This document shows, one piece after another, positions 13,300 to 25,070 of a DNA stretch of 64,000 nt (position 1 is its first letter; each line of letters begins with the position of its first letter). The stretch is from Turnera subulata (taxonomy: Eukaryota; Streptophyta; Magnoliopsida; Malpighiales; Passifloraceae): NCBI GenBank assembly GCA_028386065.3, contig JAKUCV010007354.1:162049-226048 (forward strand), written 5' to 3'. The notes beneath the pieces are model-generated. The model did not search any database and was not told where the DNA came from. It was given only the letters and a program-made list of their open reading frames with translations. Made by a program: the position numbers and the translations under genes.

Positions 13300-15750
13300 T
13301 TTTGAGGATTCAAGAAACTTTGTGCAATTATTGAATTTTGTATGCGTTTTTATGTGTCATCATAAGTGCCCTGCATTCATGATAAATGTTATGAAGCCCT
13401 TACCGCAAGAGGGCCAGGGGATCCAAGTCCGCTACAATGCTTTCTTTAAGCGATAGTGACTTGTGTGAACCGGTTTCTCGCTGCTCATGCAATGATAAGG
13501 ATTAATGGGCCTTGGACCTCACGCGATATCTTTTATCACATGTGAGTAGGCCAAACTATTCCTTAACAGCAGTCTTTCAGCTCCCAACCAGCTGCATACC
13601 CTGAGCATCACATGTATATTGAATCAATAAGTGGTATGTGCATTTTTGGTGTGATTATTATTGTGGATTTGTGTATGTGTAAATAGAGTGTTTTTATTTA
13701 TTGTGTGATATGTGTAATTAGTGGGACCGTCGTGCCAACTCTGCGTAGGGGCAATATTGCATAGTGTAATTTGATGAGTCAAGTAAACGAACCCTAGAGA
13801 TGTAGGCATACATATCAAAGGCGATGATAAATTTTTGGTGTTGTTGCCCTAGTTGACATACATGTCCTATCGGTCTACCTTGTTTTAGAGAATCCCCATT
13901 TGCATACATTGAATATTACATGACATGCTTTTCAAATCAAACAAATCGAGTCGAGGCGCATCGTCTTTGTTGAAACTTGAGTTTTCTCAAAAAGAAAAAA
14001 AGGAGATTGTTTTCAAAGAAAAGAAACATCTTTTGCGAGTATATTCCATCATATTTTCCACCAGTTGTTGTTTGAAATAAAACAAAGCCTAAGTCTAGGA
14101 TTCTTGATGGCCATAAACCGAATTGACTGAAAAACCTACCTTTAGGACACCATGAGTGAAAAACTAATTTTTCAAATCCACCAATTGCCATGATTAAGGG
14201 GAATTTTGTTGATGGATGGCCATTGATGACTCTTGGAGTTTCAAATTTTCTGTATTGCTCAACCCGACATTTGTTTTTCCGAACTCCCTATGCCTGTTTC
14301 TTTTTTCGAAAAATCTTGACGTCAACATTTACATCCTAGAACAAATTGCCAGGTCTTTTCAAAGCGAATTTCTCATATAGATGCTCGATAAAAGATATGA
14401 TTTAGGCCCTCTTTACTCAAGCCCGTAAGCCAACAAAAAGCCTACCCGGTAGCATTATCCCTTGGTAACCCTCTTTGAGCCCATGACGTGATAGCCAAAC
14501 TTTCTTTGGTTACCCACATCGACCCACCTTTAGCCCTTGGAGGCTTCTCTACGGCTATCATATATTTCTCTTCCAAGAATCATACCTTCTTCAAAACCCA
14601 TTGGGAAGATCTCACTCCGAGCTTTCATCAAAGAATTTTTTGTTGATGACAAGTGCACATGAGCCTCAACTTTTTACACATCCAAGATGGTCAATGCAAT
14701 GAATCGCTTTAAGAGCATTACAAAAGGCCAAAGTGTACACACGGAGGAATAGCCGAAGCCATTCATCGAAAGTTTTTCAAATAAATCGAAGAAATTGATT
14801 TGAAGCAAGAAGAATTTCCTCAAGAAGGTCAAGCCAAGTTGGATGTTATCTCAAGAATTGCGCTTTCAGAATATCTTTTGTTTTCTTTGTGGGAGCTCAC
14901 TCAAGGCCTTTCCTAAGATGTGGTTTTGAACTTTGAATCCCTTACTATCCTTCTTTGATAAACCTATACACATGACCCCGTTACAACCCTCAATGAAAGA
15001 CCTATTGATCCTTTTGAGAGTATCTATACATAATAGTGGAGTTTAGACCTGGGATTTGCTTATGGGATTTCTTTTTGAAAATTTCATGACGTCAAATCAT
15101 ACTTGCATATGGGATCTTTCTTTGCTCGGGTTTTTATTCCAAAATGTTTTTTTTATATGAACTCTCAAGAGTCCTCGATGGGGTGTCTTGATCTAAGTTC
15201 CCTTTAGACGGTGATTTGGTAAAGATTTTCAAAACCTTTGATTTGAAGCATCTTATTACTACTAGTTTTGGCCATTCATGGGGTCCTTGTTGAAAAAATA
15301 TATATTCATGGCCATTGGGAGTCCTTCACTTGAAGATTTTGTGATTTTAGATGGGATAACTTGCATTTTTCGAGTTTCTTAACTTCCACCTTCGGCTTCA
15401 ATGATTTTCATTGCTCATGCATCATACTAGGGGCACATGCATCCAGACGCACGATGTAGATAGCACTTGCATCCATACATGTAGAAGTAGATAGCGCTTG
15501 CATTCGAAGTGAAAAATAGAAAGAGAAAAAAAAGAAAAAGTGGAAGAGGATAAACGACATGTCATGGCATCATGTAGAGACTAGGGGCATCCCTCATGCA
15601 TTGAAAAGATAAACACATGGTAGACATGCTCATGCATCACTTACATGGATTCTTTAGTAAGGTAGACTTGGTTGAGGGTAAATGATCAACGAAAGTGACA
15701 ACATCTTAATTTCGTCATTTGATGTAGAATTACATTTCCTAGGGTTAATG
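13300..15750 (+). other. Internal region of Tat/Ogre-like element, no coding capacity seen
   Basis: About 2.4 kb where gag would be expected. Only short frames are present and none shows a retroelement motif. The sequence is not obviously repetitive until about 15750, where short palindromic GGCATG-type words begin. Confidence 0.55.
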
Positions 15751-15754
15751 ACTG

Positions 15755-17019
15755 GAGGGGCATGGCATGCCCAAATCTATTGATGACTTTGTCTGTGGAA
15801 TAACAGGCATGCTATGCCCCCACTCGAGATATAGACATTACAATCACCTGTAGAATCTAGGGCACGGCGGTCCTCCGGCTTTTGATGATTAATGTTCGAT
15901 GTTGGGCATTCCTGAGAAGATGTAAAGGCCCAGTTTTTTATAAATGTGTGTTGTCTTGGGCATTCAAGGAGATGTAAGCCCCAACTTTTGTTGTTTGATG
16001 CGATGAGTTTGGGGCATTTTCGGTAGAACGATTCGTAAGGCCTAAACCTTTTTTTGTGAAATGATGCCAGGGGCATGCTACCCCATGGTTTGAATTGTGT
16101 GATTTTCGGGGCATGCTACCTCATTAGAGTTGATGTCTGATCCTAAAGGCATAGCTGCCTATATTTTTTGGAATAAGTACACAAAGGGCGTAGTTGCCCT
16201 AGTTTTTCGAACTTGAATAAGGGGCATAGATGCCTAATTTTGAAAGTTGAATAAAAGGCATAGCTGCCTGGATTTTTGACATGAGAGACATAGTTGCCCT
16301 AATTTTCTGATGTTGAGAGAGGGCAAAGCTGCCCGAATTTTCGAAGTTGATTACGCCATGGGCATAGCTGCCCGGTTTTTTTTATTTAAGTTCATCAGGA
16401 GCATAGTTGTCAGAGTTTTTTAGACATATGAGGGGCATAGCTGCCCGAATCTTTCGAGTCGATTTTAAATCAAGGGCATAGCTGCCTAAGTTTTTGAAAT
16501 GGAAGGGCATAGCAGCCCAAGTTCATGATTGCACTGTGGGCATAGCTGCCCAAACTATTGAGAGGGGCATAATTGCCCGAATGTTTTTGAAATAGAACAT
16601 ATGAAGGGCATAGCTGCCCGAGTTTTTCGAAATTTAATTAAAGGGCATAGCTGTCCGAGTTTTTCGAAATTTAATTAAAGGGCATAGCTGCCCGAGCTTT
16701 CAAGTTTAATTGCATGAAGGGCATAGCTGCCTGAGTTTTTACTTTGATCACATGAAGGGCATAGCTGCCCAAATTTTTGAATTTGAAGGGTATAGCTACC
16801 CGAGTTTTTGAATTTAATCGAAGGGCATAGCTGCCCGAGTTCTTAACTTGGTTGCATGAAGGGCATAGCTGCCCATGTTTTTGAATTTGATTGCATGAAG
16901 GGCATAGCTGCCTAATTTGTTCATGTTTAGGACATATCTGCCTGAATTGTTAATTGCATCAAGGGCATAGCTGCCCGATTTCTTCAAGATGATTTCAAAC
17001 CAAGGGCATAGCTGCCCGA
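15755..17019 (+). repeat. Tandem array of GGGCATAGCTGCCC units (left part)
   Basis: From about 16140 there are about 26 copies of a unit with core GGGCATAGCTGCCC followed by a variable AT-rich spacer (typically GAGTTTTT plus 10-25 bases). The core is a stem-loop: GGGCA, loop TAGC, TGCCC. Looser relatives precede it, such as GGGCATGGCATGCCC at 15758-15772. The array is interrupted after 17019 by the solo LTR and continues at 20284. Confidence 0.9.
17015..17019. repeat. Target-site duplication CCCGA (left copy)
   Basis: CCCGA is the end of a tandem unit; the second copy is at 20284-20288, directly after the solo LTR. Confidence 0.85.
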
Positions 17020-20000
17020 TGTAACGCCCCGGTTTTCTCGTTTTTTATTTATAAAAAAATTCAGATTTCGGTAATGGAAATAAAATTAATTTATTTTCCA
17101 TTGGATTTATTAATTATAAGTTGGTAATATGTCGTGTTCGAGTTTCGTCGGATATAAAAGGTGTTTCGGGGCGAAACACAGGGTTTATCGTAGTTGGGAT
17201 AAAACTACGTCGTTTTAGGTTTTGGAAAAAAAAAAGTCAACCTGGCGGGTTGACCAAGCCAAACCAGATGACACGTCGTCTGGCTGGCTAGGTCAAGCCC
17301 AGCCAGGCGCGCGCGACCCTCTTCCTCTCCTTCTTTTCTTTTTTTTTCTTTTCAGCTTCTCTTTTCTTTTTCTTTCTTCCCGTTTCTTCTCCACTCTGCC
17401 GCCGCCATCCCCAACGGCATTGTCTCCCACTACCTCCCCCTCAATCACGCCATTAACCCCACGCCTGCTCCCTCCTTTCCTTGGATAGCTCTTCTCTTCT
17501 TCCCTTTCGTTTTGGCACCAAAACCACCTCTCCTGCCTTTCTCTCTCGCAGACATCAACACCATTTCTTTTTTCTTCCTCTCTCGCCATCGTCGCCACCA
17601 CTCTCTGTGTCATCGTCGTCGGGACACAAAGCCACCGCCTCCATCATCTGCCTCTTCTTCGTCTGTTCCCGTGAGCCACCACCATCGCGGGTTATACGGC
17701 GAGGCCGAGGTCGGCTCGGCCGGTGTCAATCAAGAGGACCCAAGAGTGAAGCTTGGCCCTGCCTCACGTGCGACTGCAACCTCAACGAGGTAAGCCACCA
17801 GTCCCTTCCTCCTTGATTCTTCTCCGTTTCGCCCTTTCCGATTTGTAGGTTTTCGTGCTGGATTGATTTCGATACATGGGTGGTTCTGTGTGTTGTGCTC
17901 GGCGGTGGTGGTGTGCGATGGTTTGGCTTGGCGGGCGTGTAGTAGTGGTTCGATGGGTGGTTGTTACGGCGGCAGTGATAAGCTTTGGGTTGCTTGTGGT
18001 TCTGAGCTCTAGTGGTAGAGCTTGCAGACGCGCGATTCGGCACGTCGGCTGGATTCGTCTTGGAGCTGTGGACAGTGGGCAGTGACGACTCATTTGTCCT
18101 ATCCCAGTAAGAATCCGTCATCTTGGTTCTATTGTTGTTTGACGTTTAGAGGCTGTTGTTGTTGAATTGGTTGTTCTTGGGTCTTGGCAGAGTTGTTGTT
18201 TTGTTTCTGGCAGTCCGATGAAATTCCGGCGAGGTGACCGGAATCCGGCGAGCACGTACTGTTCCGACGAGGCTCGGGAATTTTCCGGCGAAGGCTCGGA
18301 TTCTGACCAACGGAATATATTTCTCGTTTTACGACTGTTAGACGGTAATTACCTATGTTTTGTCTCGGTTATGCCTTGTACATAAATTTTGAATTTATTT
18401 ATCGAAATACATACTTATATATATATATATATCAAGTGAATTGTGGTTTACCGGGAGCGGAGAGTTAGAGTGTGTGGCCGGGAGGATTTACCGACACCAA
18501 TAGAATCTTAGGCCAATCAGTTCTTGGGCTCGGGACCAACCTTAGAACGGTTTTTAGGAAAAACCGAGCCTAGGCCCAATAATCTCATTTTGAAGTTTTG
18601 AATGTTTTATATGGACTTAAAGATATGGACTTAAGGCCTAATAACGGATAATTAAAGTACGGACTTAAGAACGGGCTCGAAGCCCAATTTCAAAATCGGT
18701 TAATATGAATTTAGGGAAGTAGGCCCTCGGCCCGGAATTCGTGATTAAGGATTTAGTGGGCTTTAGGCCCGATAATTGCTTATGGACTTAGACCGGTGAA
18801 CCTTAGATTCCTTTTCTTTGGAGTTATTAATGAGAAAATATTCTTTTGGGCTTAGACCAGAAATCTTATAATCGGATAGTTAGGGTCGGGAGTTACTCAA
18901 TTGGAGCATACCTTTAGCATGCATACACGTTTTTACTTCAAAAAAAATTGGTTTAGTGATTATATTATGTACCGGTATTCAGGCATGGGAGATACCTCGG
19001 GATCTGAAGACTCAGATCGGGGAGAAGTCGTAATCTGCATTTTTGAGGTGACATTACAAGTCTTTATATATATGTTTTGTGAATGCATGTTGGTGTGATT
19101 TGTTTGTTTACTTGCCCTGTTTGCTACATGCGGATTGGAATTGTATACCTGATTTGCCTAATTTCTATATGTGGAGTCGTTATTGAAAATAACATGTATT
19201 ATGTTTTGGTGATAGTGTGTGGTTATGGGCCGAAGGCCCGAATGAAACAAAACACATAGAATTCACACATCCCTGGAAAACATAATGTATTTCAACAGAA
19301 ATGTAAAAGAGTAATTAAGAATAAAATATTAATTCTACTGTGGAATTGGCTGGTAGCCCCGAGGGAGGGTTGGGTACCCTTGGGTCACTTTATGCTGTTT
19401 AGCATGGTATCCCAGGGGATGTAGGTGCACCCCTGGAAGACTTGCACCAGTTAGGTGTGTCTGAGTGCACCCTCAGGTAGCTAGCGGCCACTCGAGATTT
19501 ATCGGTGGTTTTAGACCTCAGAATCTACCCCTTCTGAGGTTCGACACTTGGGTTTTACACCCGGATCTGATCAGATGCGCTACCGAGACTTGACTCACAG
19601 TAGAGGGCCCATAATAATAATAATAATAATAATAACAATATAATGCATTGAATCTAAATAATAAGGACAATAACATAATAAGAAGTTTATGTGTTGGTGT
19701 GTGATTCTGATATTGCTTGTATGCTGTACTTGTGCTCGTGAACTACTCACCCTACGAGCATGACTTCACTTTCATGTATACTTAAGACTTTTAATGTTCA
19801 TTGAGTAGGCGACTCACATAATCACCACCGTTGTTTTTCAGACTTTAGTTAGCGAGCTGTCTCACCTTTACCTTCGACTTGGAGTTCAGACGCAGATACT
19901 TCAGCAGGTAGTTGTGCATCATCTCTCGGATTGGATCATAGGGCCCATATGCATGTTATTTTCTACCTTGATTTTTATTATTATTTTCATCTTCCGCTGC

Positions 20001-20283
20001 ATGAGGATTAATTTGAGATATCATAAATGTTTTACTTCTTTATCGGCGTTTTGTCGGAGTCTAATTTTGTGACGTTATTTCAGCGTGATGCCGTGGTGGC
20101 TTATGACTTGTTAAGCCGGTTTATTTCTTCCATTTTATGACATCTCGGCATTAATAAATTTCTATGGAAAATGATTGTGTGCTGAAGCACCGGTATTCGT
20201 ATCCCGGGTTTCAAGGGTATTTTGGTAAATTTCTTTCATTTAATTATTTTTTATTTAATTAAATTGGGATACGGGTCTCCACA
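17020..20283 (+). mobile_element. Solo LTR, 3264 bp, inserted in the tandem array
   Basis: It begins TGTAACGCCCCGG and ends GGGTCTCCACA, is framed by a perfect 5 bp duplication CCCGA, and has no second copy of its terminus inside. Together these indicate a solo LTR left by recombination between two LTRs. The TGTAACGCCCC start is like that of gypsy LTRs elsewhere in the window. Inside are a GC-rich, CT-rich leader-like stretch (17320-17790) ending in a splice-donor consensus (GAG|GTAAGC, exon end 17789), a TA dinucleotide run at about 18415-18432 and a TAA run at about 19610-19635. The small frames inside show no known domain. Confidence 0.85.
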
Positions 20284-20380
20284 CCCGAATTTGTGAAGCT
20301 AATTATGTCAGGGGCATAGCTGCCCAAATTTTTGAAGTTGATTACATCAAGGGCATAGCTGCCTGAGTTTCCAAAAATAG
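20284..20380 (+). repeat. Tandem array of GGGCATAGCTGCCC units (right part)
   Basis: After the solo LTR the array resumes with two more units (at about 20311 and 20349), showing that the LTR landed inside an existing array. Confidence 0.85.
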
Positions 20381-20629
20381 TGGGGGACATTTGCAATCCA
20401 GAAAAAAAAGAGAGGGGAGGAAAACATGTACATCTAGGGGCATTTTATGATCTTTTGTTTGAATTTGCAATGATATGTGCTATGATATACCTGTGATGTG
20501 TTATACGTATGTTTTGCTTTGGAATGATAAATCTTTTGAAAACGTGATGAGCCTATTCTTTGGACGATTGCCTTGAATGAGGGAGGATCCGAAGGGTCCG
20601 CGAACATGCTTGATCTAAACCAACCGAGA

Positions 20630-20745
20630 CCAGGGACAGGTGCCCCTAAGAAGAAAGTAGAACCGATGAGAGTCATCAGGGGCAGATGCCCCTAAGATAG
20701 AAGTAGAATTGATGAGAGTTGTTAGGGGCAGATACCCCTAAAGTA
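20630..20745 (+). repeat. Short array with AGGGGCAGATGCCCCT hairpin cores
   Basis: About three related units of roughly 45 bp. The clearest core is AGGGGCAGATGCCCCT at 20678-20693, self-complementary over seven bases each side. The next unit (20724-20739, AGGGGCAGATACCCCT) keeps five. An earlier copy (around 20634) is degenerate. Confidence 0.7.
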
Positions 20746-20889
20746 GAGTGGATGAAGATGTTGCGAGATAGATATCCTAGGGACGTTGTCCCGACATAGA
20801 GGAGCACTGAGACGATGTAGATGAAGCACGGGATGATTCCCGTTAGCTTTTGGGACCAGGAAAATCCCAAGACCCCCGAGATGAGATGA

Positions 20890-21090
20890 AATCCGGTGCC
20901 CTCCCACTATTATAGGAATCAATCGTTTTAGGGGTGCCCTCCCACTATTATAGGACTCAACCGTTTTAGGAGTGCCCTCCCGCTGTTATAGGGATAAATT
21001 GTGTCCACTCTACTAGGATCAATCGTTTTAGGGGTGCCCTCCCACTATTATAGGAATCAATCGTTTTAGGGGTGCCCTCCCACTATTTAT
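20890..21090 (+). repeat. Tandem array, unit GGGGTGCCCTCCCACTAT
   Basis: About five units of roughly 43-48 bp containing GTGCCCTCCCACTATTATAG and then a CAATCGTTTTAG-like spacer. One unit is shortened and reads CCCGCTGTTATAG. Part of the hypervariable 3' region of the Tat/Ogre-like element. Confidence 0.8.
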
Positions 21091-21091
21091 C

Positions 21092-21340
21092 CTTAGTTGG
21101 CAAAATCCCCACGGGAGGGTGATAATATCCTTAGTTGGCAAAATCCCCATGGGAGGGTGATAATATCCTGAGTTAGCAAAATCCTCACGGGAGGGCGACA
21201 ATATCCCTAGTTAACACAGGTGAGATGATCCTTGTTAACGAAATCCCCACGGGAGGGTGCTAATATCCTTAGTTAGCAAAATTCCCACGGGAGGGTGATA
21301 ATATCCTTAGTTAGCATAGGTGAGATGATCCTTTGTTAAT
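21092..21340 (+). repeat. Tandem array, unit AAAATCCCCACGGGAGGGTG
   Basis: About six units of 35-50 bp built around TCCCCACGGGAGGGTGATAA and a TCCTTAGTTGGC spacer. The CCC/GGG halves give a small internal inverted repeat in each unit. The array ends about 250 bp before the 3' LTR. Confidence 0.8.
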
Positions 21341-21591
21341 GACTTTTGGGACCAGGAAAATTCCAAAAGAAACCCCAGGATGAGAAGATTCCCGGTAGCT
21401 CTTGGGACCAGGAAAATCCCAAGAGATGAGATGAGTCAATCACAAACCTCGGGATGAGATGATTCTCGAGGTGGAGCATGTGATGCTCCAACCATTGGTC
21501 CACAACACTCACATTTTTTATCCAAATTTGGTTGTTCCTTCCTTGCGTTGCTTCGTCTTTAAGTTTTGAAGACTCACCAACGAGGGGCATC

Positions 21592-23179
21592 TCTGAACAC
21601 CCAAATTTGACCCATGAAAATTATATTGAGATTAGACTCCAGACATGTTTGAATCATAAGATTGATGAGTTAGTCTTGGGTTGAAGCATGGATGGGGCTT
21701 AATTTTAGTAGAATTTATACGTTATAGTAATTAAGACTTTTATATGCCTAGGATTAATGAGACAATTTAATTATAGGATATATTAAGGACTAAATTGCTA
21801 AAATATATTTTATCTCATTAAATTTGGGCTTGTTTATTTATTAAACCCAATTATATTTATTCTTGCGTTGAAGATAAATGTAAGGGTCCAATTTAATAAG
21901 GTATGGACTTTTCTTTAGAGTTGCACAGCCCATTAATACCTTGCTTGCAGACAAATTTAGCTCTGATTTTATTGGAAATTTAGAGTTAAATCATTCCTTA
22001 ATAGCAAGAATGTTTTTGGTATGATTTTGGCTTAAAATGAGGAATCAATGTGTAATTAGTCAATTAGGAGATGATTGAGAGGAGTAGTAATCAAGAAAGT
22101 AGAGGATTCTAGGCAGTCTAGGGGTTAATTACGCGGTAGGGTCAATCAGGGAGGAATTAGGGGAGAATCGAGACTGAAAAAGGAAAGAACGGGTGAGACG
22201 CATAGGCATGGGCGGTCATCTCGGGATGACCGCCGGGCCTGGGCGGTCTTCCACCCATGGATGACAACCAGGCCGGCCATAGCGGTCATGCACACCTAGA
22301 AACGCGTTTTCTCCCCGATTTTCGCCCGTAATCTGATTCTACTCGGCTTTTGCCCAGATTTTTTGCCATTACCTTGATCATTAAGTTGGTCCATGCCCCT
22401 AGGCTACCCAGAATACTATAAATAGGACCCCTCTCTCACATTTCAGAGGACATTCTATTACACAAATACTCTTCATAAAGCTTTGAAGCTTGGAGAAACT
22501 CTATCTCTCCAAGCTTAAGAAATAGTTCCATAGGCAAAACTCTAGCAGAATTTCGTGGGTAGCATCATCCATTGAAGGCAGCAAAGGGGAAAATCAAGAA
22601 GAACTCCAAGATTGAGTTGAGGAGTGGGAGGAAATTGTGTGGGAGGCACAACCCAAATCAAGGAACTAGAGGAGGCCTACAAGAGGTAATCCTAATCCCT
22701 TTTTGTCTGACCAATTATTGTTGAGATGTTGATGTTGATGATGATGTGACTGTTGTGATGCCATGTCAAGAACTACGTGGGCTTTGAACCAGGTCGCCTG
22801 GGTACGTAGGTGGTTTCCAGTGGTGGAAACTCAAGCCCAATCTTCTTCTTCTCCCCTTTCTTTTTAATATTCAGTTATTATGTGTTTTGGTGCTCACACT
22901 TGCACACTTGCACAAGGCATACAAAATCCTCTAATTGCACAAAGTTTCGCCCCAACATGGACGGGTGCCTAACACCTTCCCATCCATGACGAATCCTTGG
23001 GTCCAGCATCTTTGGTTCGTTATCCAGTTGCTTAAATGGAGTCACGTGAAGGGTTTTTCCCAAGTTTTTGTCCCTTAATAAAATTTGGGTGGCGACTCCA
23101 AAGATGTTGGATGATGGTTATGAAGAAGGTGTAAAGGAAAGGTGAATAGGCCCAAGTGATTTTTGGTCGGGTATTCACA
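21592..23179 (+). repeat. 3' LTR of the Tat/Ogre-like element
   Basis: Aligns with 11959-13279 from the first bases (TCTGAACACCC, one change from the 5' LTR) to the last (GTATTCACA), and is followed at once by the ACCAC duplication. It holds the 267 bp missing from the other LTR. Scattered single-base differences between the LTRs suggest an insertion that is not very recent. Confidence 0.8.
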
Positions 23180-23184
23180 ACCAC
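23180..23184. repeat. Target-site duplication ACCAC (right copy)
   Basis: Matches 11954-11958; after it the interrupted LTR resumes. Confidence 0.8.
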
Positions 23185-24021
23185 CACCAGGTTATTCCAA
23201 GACACATGGCTCATTCTGATTGGTCGGTTTGACCAATTATGCATTTGGGCACCATCGAGCCCAATTGTGCACCGATGGGCATACAGTTGCCCACATTGTG
23301 CACCATTTCGTCCCAACTCGAGCCAACAAGTATTTTCCTTGGCCAATTGTGCCTCCAATCTATCTATTACAGCAAGTAAACACCCTCCCAATATAATCCA
23401 TTATTTATTGACCAATTAGATAAGTCGAGCACTTGGTGCACCTAAATAGGCCGACCGTGCCAACGGATCACTACGAACCTATTTGTGCACACTAGGCCTA
23501 GCCAATGTGCACCAATGCCCTCAATCTGACACCAAGTCATGTTACCGAACCTAAAACCATACTAATGTGTACACCAAAAATATTAGCATTACCCACTTTT
23601 TCCTAAATACATGATCCAACCTGCACGAACGTCCCTAGAGGACAAGCTATACCCGACTCTCATCATATATGTATTTCATTAAGCACTTAGTGTAAGTATC
23701 TGGTTCATGCAATTGACAATCAAAAGCACAAAAATACAACATGTATGCGCAGCGGAAATACCGGATACACATGGAGGATCCATGTGAAGGGAACTAAACC
23801 GAATAACAATTTTCATACCTGTAACGGTTGAGGTCTTTCACCCAACTGTAGAACCGAATCAGCTAGAGCCAGACAAAAGCCTCGCCCCTCTACGGTATCC
23901 ACACGAACCGCTGTAACCGGTTGAAGAACGTCTCACGACTTCAACCCGAGCTCTCCCGAACTGGTGTGCTAGCAACAGGTTTCCGGGAGCTTTTGTGTGT
24001 GGTGTTTTTCTCTCAATTTTC
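23185..24021. other. Continuation of the split LTR, then repeat-like DNA up to the gap
   Basis: The first few hundred bases continue the LTR interrupted at 11958, with the same CAATTGTGCACC-type wording as the LTR at 264-2149. Its end could not be fixed. From about 23700 the sequence (GCGCAGCGGAAATACC) looks like the end of a copia-type LTR read in reverse. No gene. Confidence 0.4.
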
Positions 24022-24839
24022 NNNNNNNNNNNNNNNNNNNNNNNNNNNNNNNNNNNNNNNNNNNNNNNNNNNNNNNNNNNNNNNNNNNNNNNNNNNNNNN
24101 NNNNNNNNNNNNNNNNNNNNNNNNNNNNNNNNNNNNNNNNNNNNNNNNNNNNNNNNNNNNNNNNNNNNNNNNNNNNNNNNNNNNNNNNNNNNNNNNNNNN
24201 NNNNNNNNNNNNNNNNNNNNNNNNNNNNNNNNNNNNNNNNNNNNNNNNNNNNNNNNNNNNNNNNNNNNNNNNNNNNNNNNNNNNNNNNNNNNNNNNNNNN
24301 NNNNNNNNNNNNNNNNNNNNNNNNNNNNNNNNNNNNNNNNNNNNNNNNNNNNNNNNNNNNNNNNNNNNNNNNNNNNNNNNNNNNNNNNNNNNNNNNNNNN
24401 NNNNNNNNNNNNNNNNNNNNNNNNNNNNNNNNNNNNNNNNNNNNNNNNNNNNNNNNNNNNNNNNNNNNNNNNNNNNNNNNNNNNNNNNNNNNNNNNNNNN
24501 NNNNNNNNNNNNNNNNNNNNNNNNNNNNNNNNNNNNNNNNNNNNNNNNNNNNNNNNNNNNNNNNNNNNNNNNNNNNNNNNNNNNNNNNNNNNNNNNNNNN
24601 NNNNNNNNNNNNNNNNNNNNNNNNNNNNNNNNNNNNNNNNNNNNNNNNNNNNNNNNNNNNNNNNNNNNNNNNNNNNNNNNNNNNNNNNNNNNNNNNNNNN
24701 NNNNNNNNNNNNNNNNNNNNNNNNNNNNNNNNNNNNNNNNNNNNNNNNNNNNNNNNNNNNNNNNNNNNNNNNNNNNNNNNNNNNNNNNNNNNNNNNNNNN
24801 NNNNNNNNNNNNNNNNNNNNNNNNNNNNNNNNNNNNNNN
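24022..24839. other. Assembly gap of 818 Ns
   Basis: Unknown bases. Apparent frames spanning it are artefacts. Confidence 1.
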
Positions 24840-25070
24840 AATTCATATCACATATGCAATTCTCAACATACGCTAGTCTTAATTTATTATTACAACCCAT
24901 CCATAATAATAATCGACTAGGGACAATTTAAGAATATGAAATATTCTAGGGTTATAAGTATGTGCAAGCGTTTATCTCATAAACGATACTTATTGGAATA
25001 ACCTTAATGTGTATACATGACTACAAATAATCATCCATGATTGGCTTTTGGGCATATTACACTAACACTT
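24840..25070 (-). mobile_element. Probable copia-type LTR fragment next to the gap
   Basis: On the minus strand, from about 25065, the sequence reads TGTTAGTGTAATATGCCC and on into wording familiar from Tork/Angela-type copia LTRs. Its other end is hidden by the gap or lies near 23700. Assignment is by general resemblance only. Confidence 0.4.

Larger units (their letters stand above)
11959..23179 (+). mobile_element. Tat/Ogre-like LTR retroelement without coding capacity
   Basis: The element has two related LTRs (11959-13279 and 21592-23179), a PBS (TGGCGACTCCACTGGGGA, 13282-13299), and a perfect 5 bp duplication ACCAC at 11954-11958 and 23180-23184. The PBS matches the type I recall for Tat/Ogre elements (tRNA-Arg primer). 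The internal region, about 5 kb once the nested 3.26 kb solo LTR is removed, has no frame with gag, protease, RT, RNase H or integrase motifs on either strand. Its right half is made of tandem repeat arrays, as is known for the 3' untranslated region of Tat/Ogre elements. It must therefore have depended on proteins from another element. Confidence 0.75.

Noticed and set aside
16130..17019. Regularly spaced repeats resembling a CRISPR array
   Set aside because: Units vary in sequence and spacing, the spacers are AT-rich relatives of each other, no cas genes are present, and the host is a plant.
17222..18121. Cluster of frames on both strands
   Set aside because: Lies inside the solo LTR; proline/serine-rich low-complexity translations with no domain.
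23921..24931. Long frames on both strands across 24022-24839
   Set aside because: They consist of Ns translated as unknown residues.
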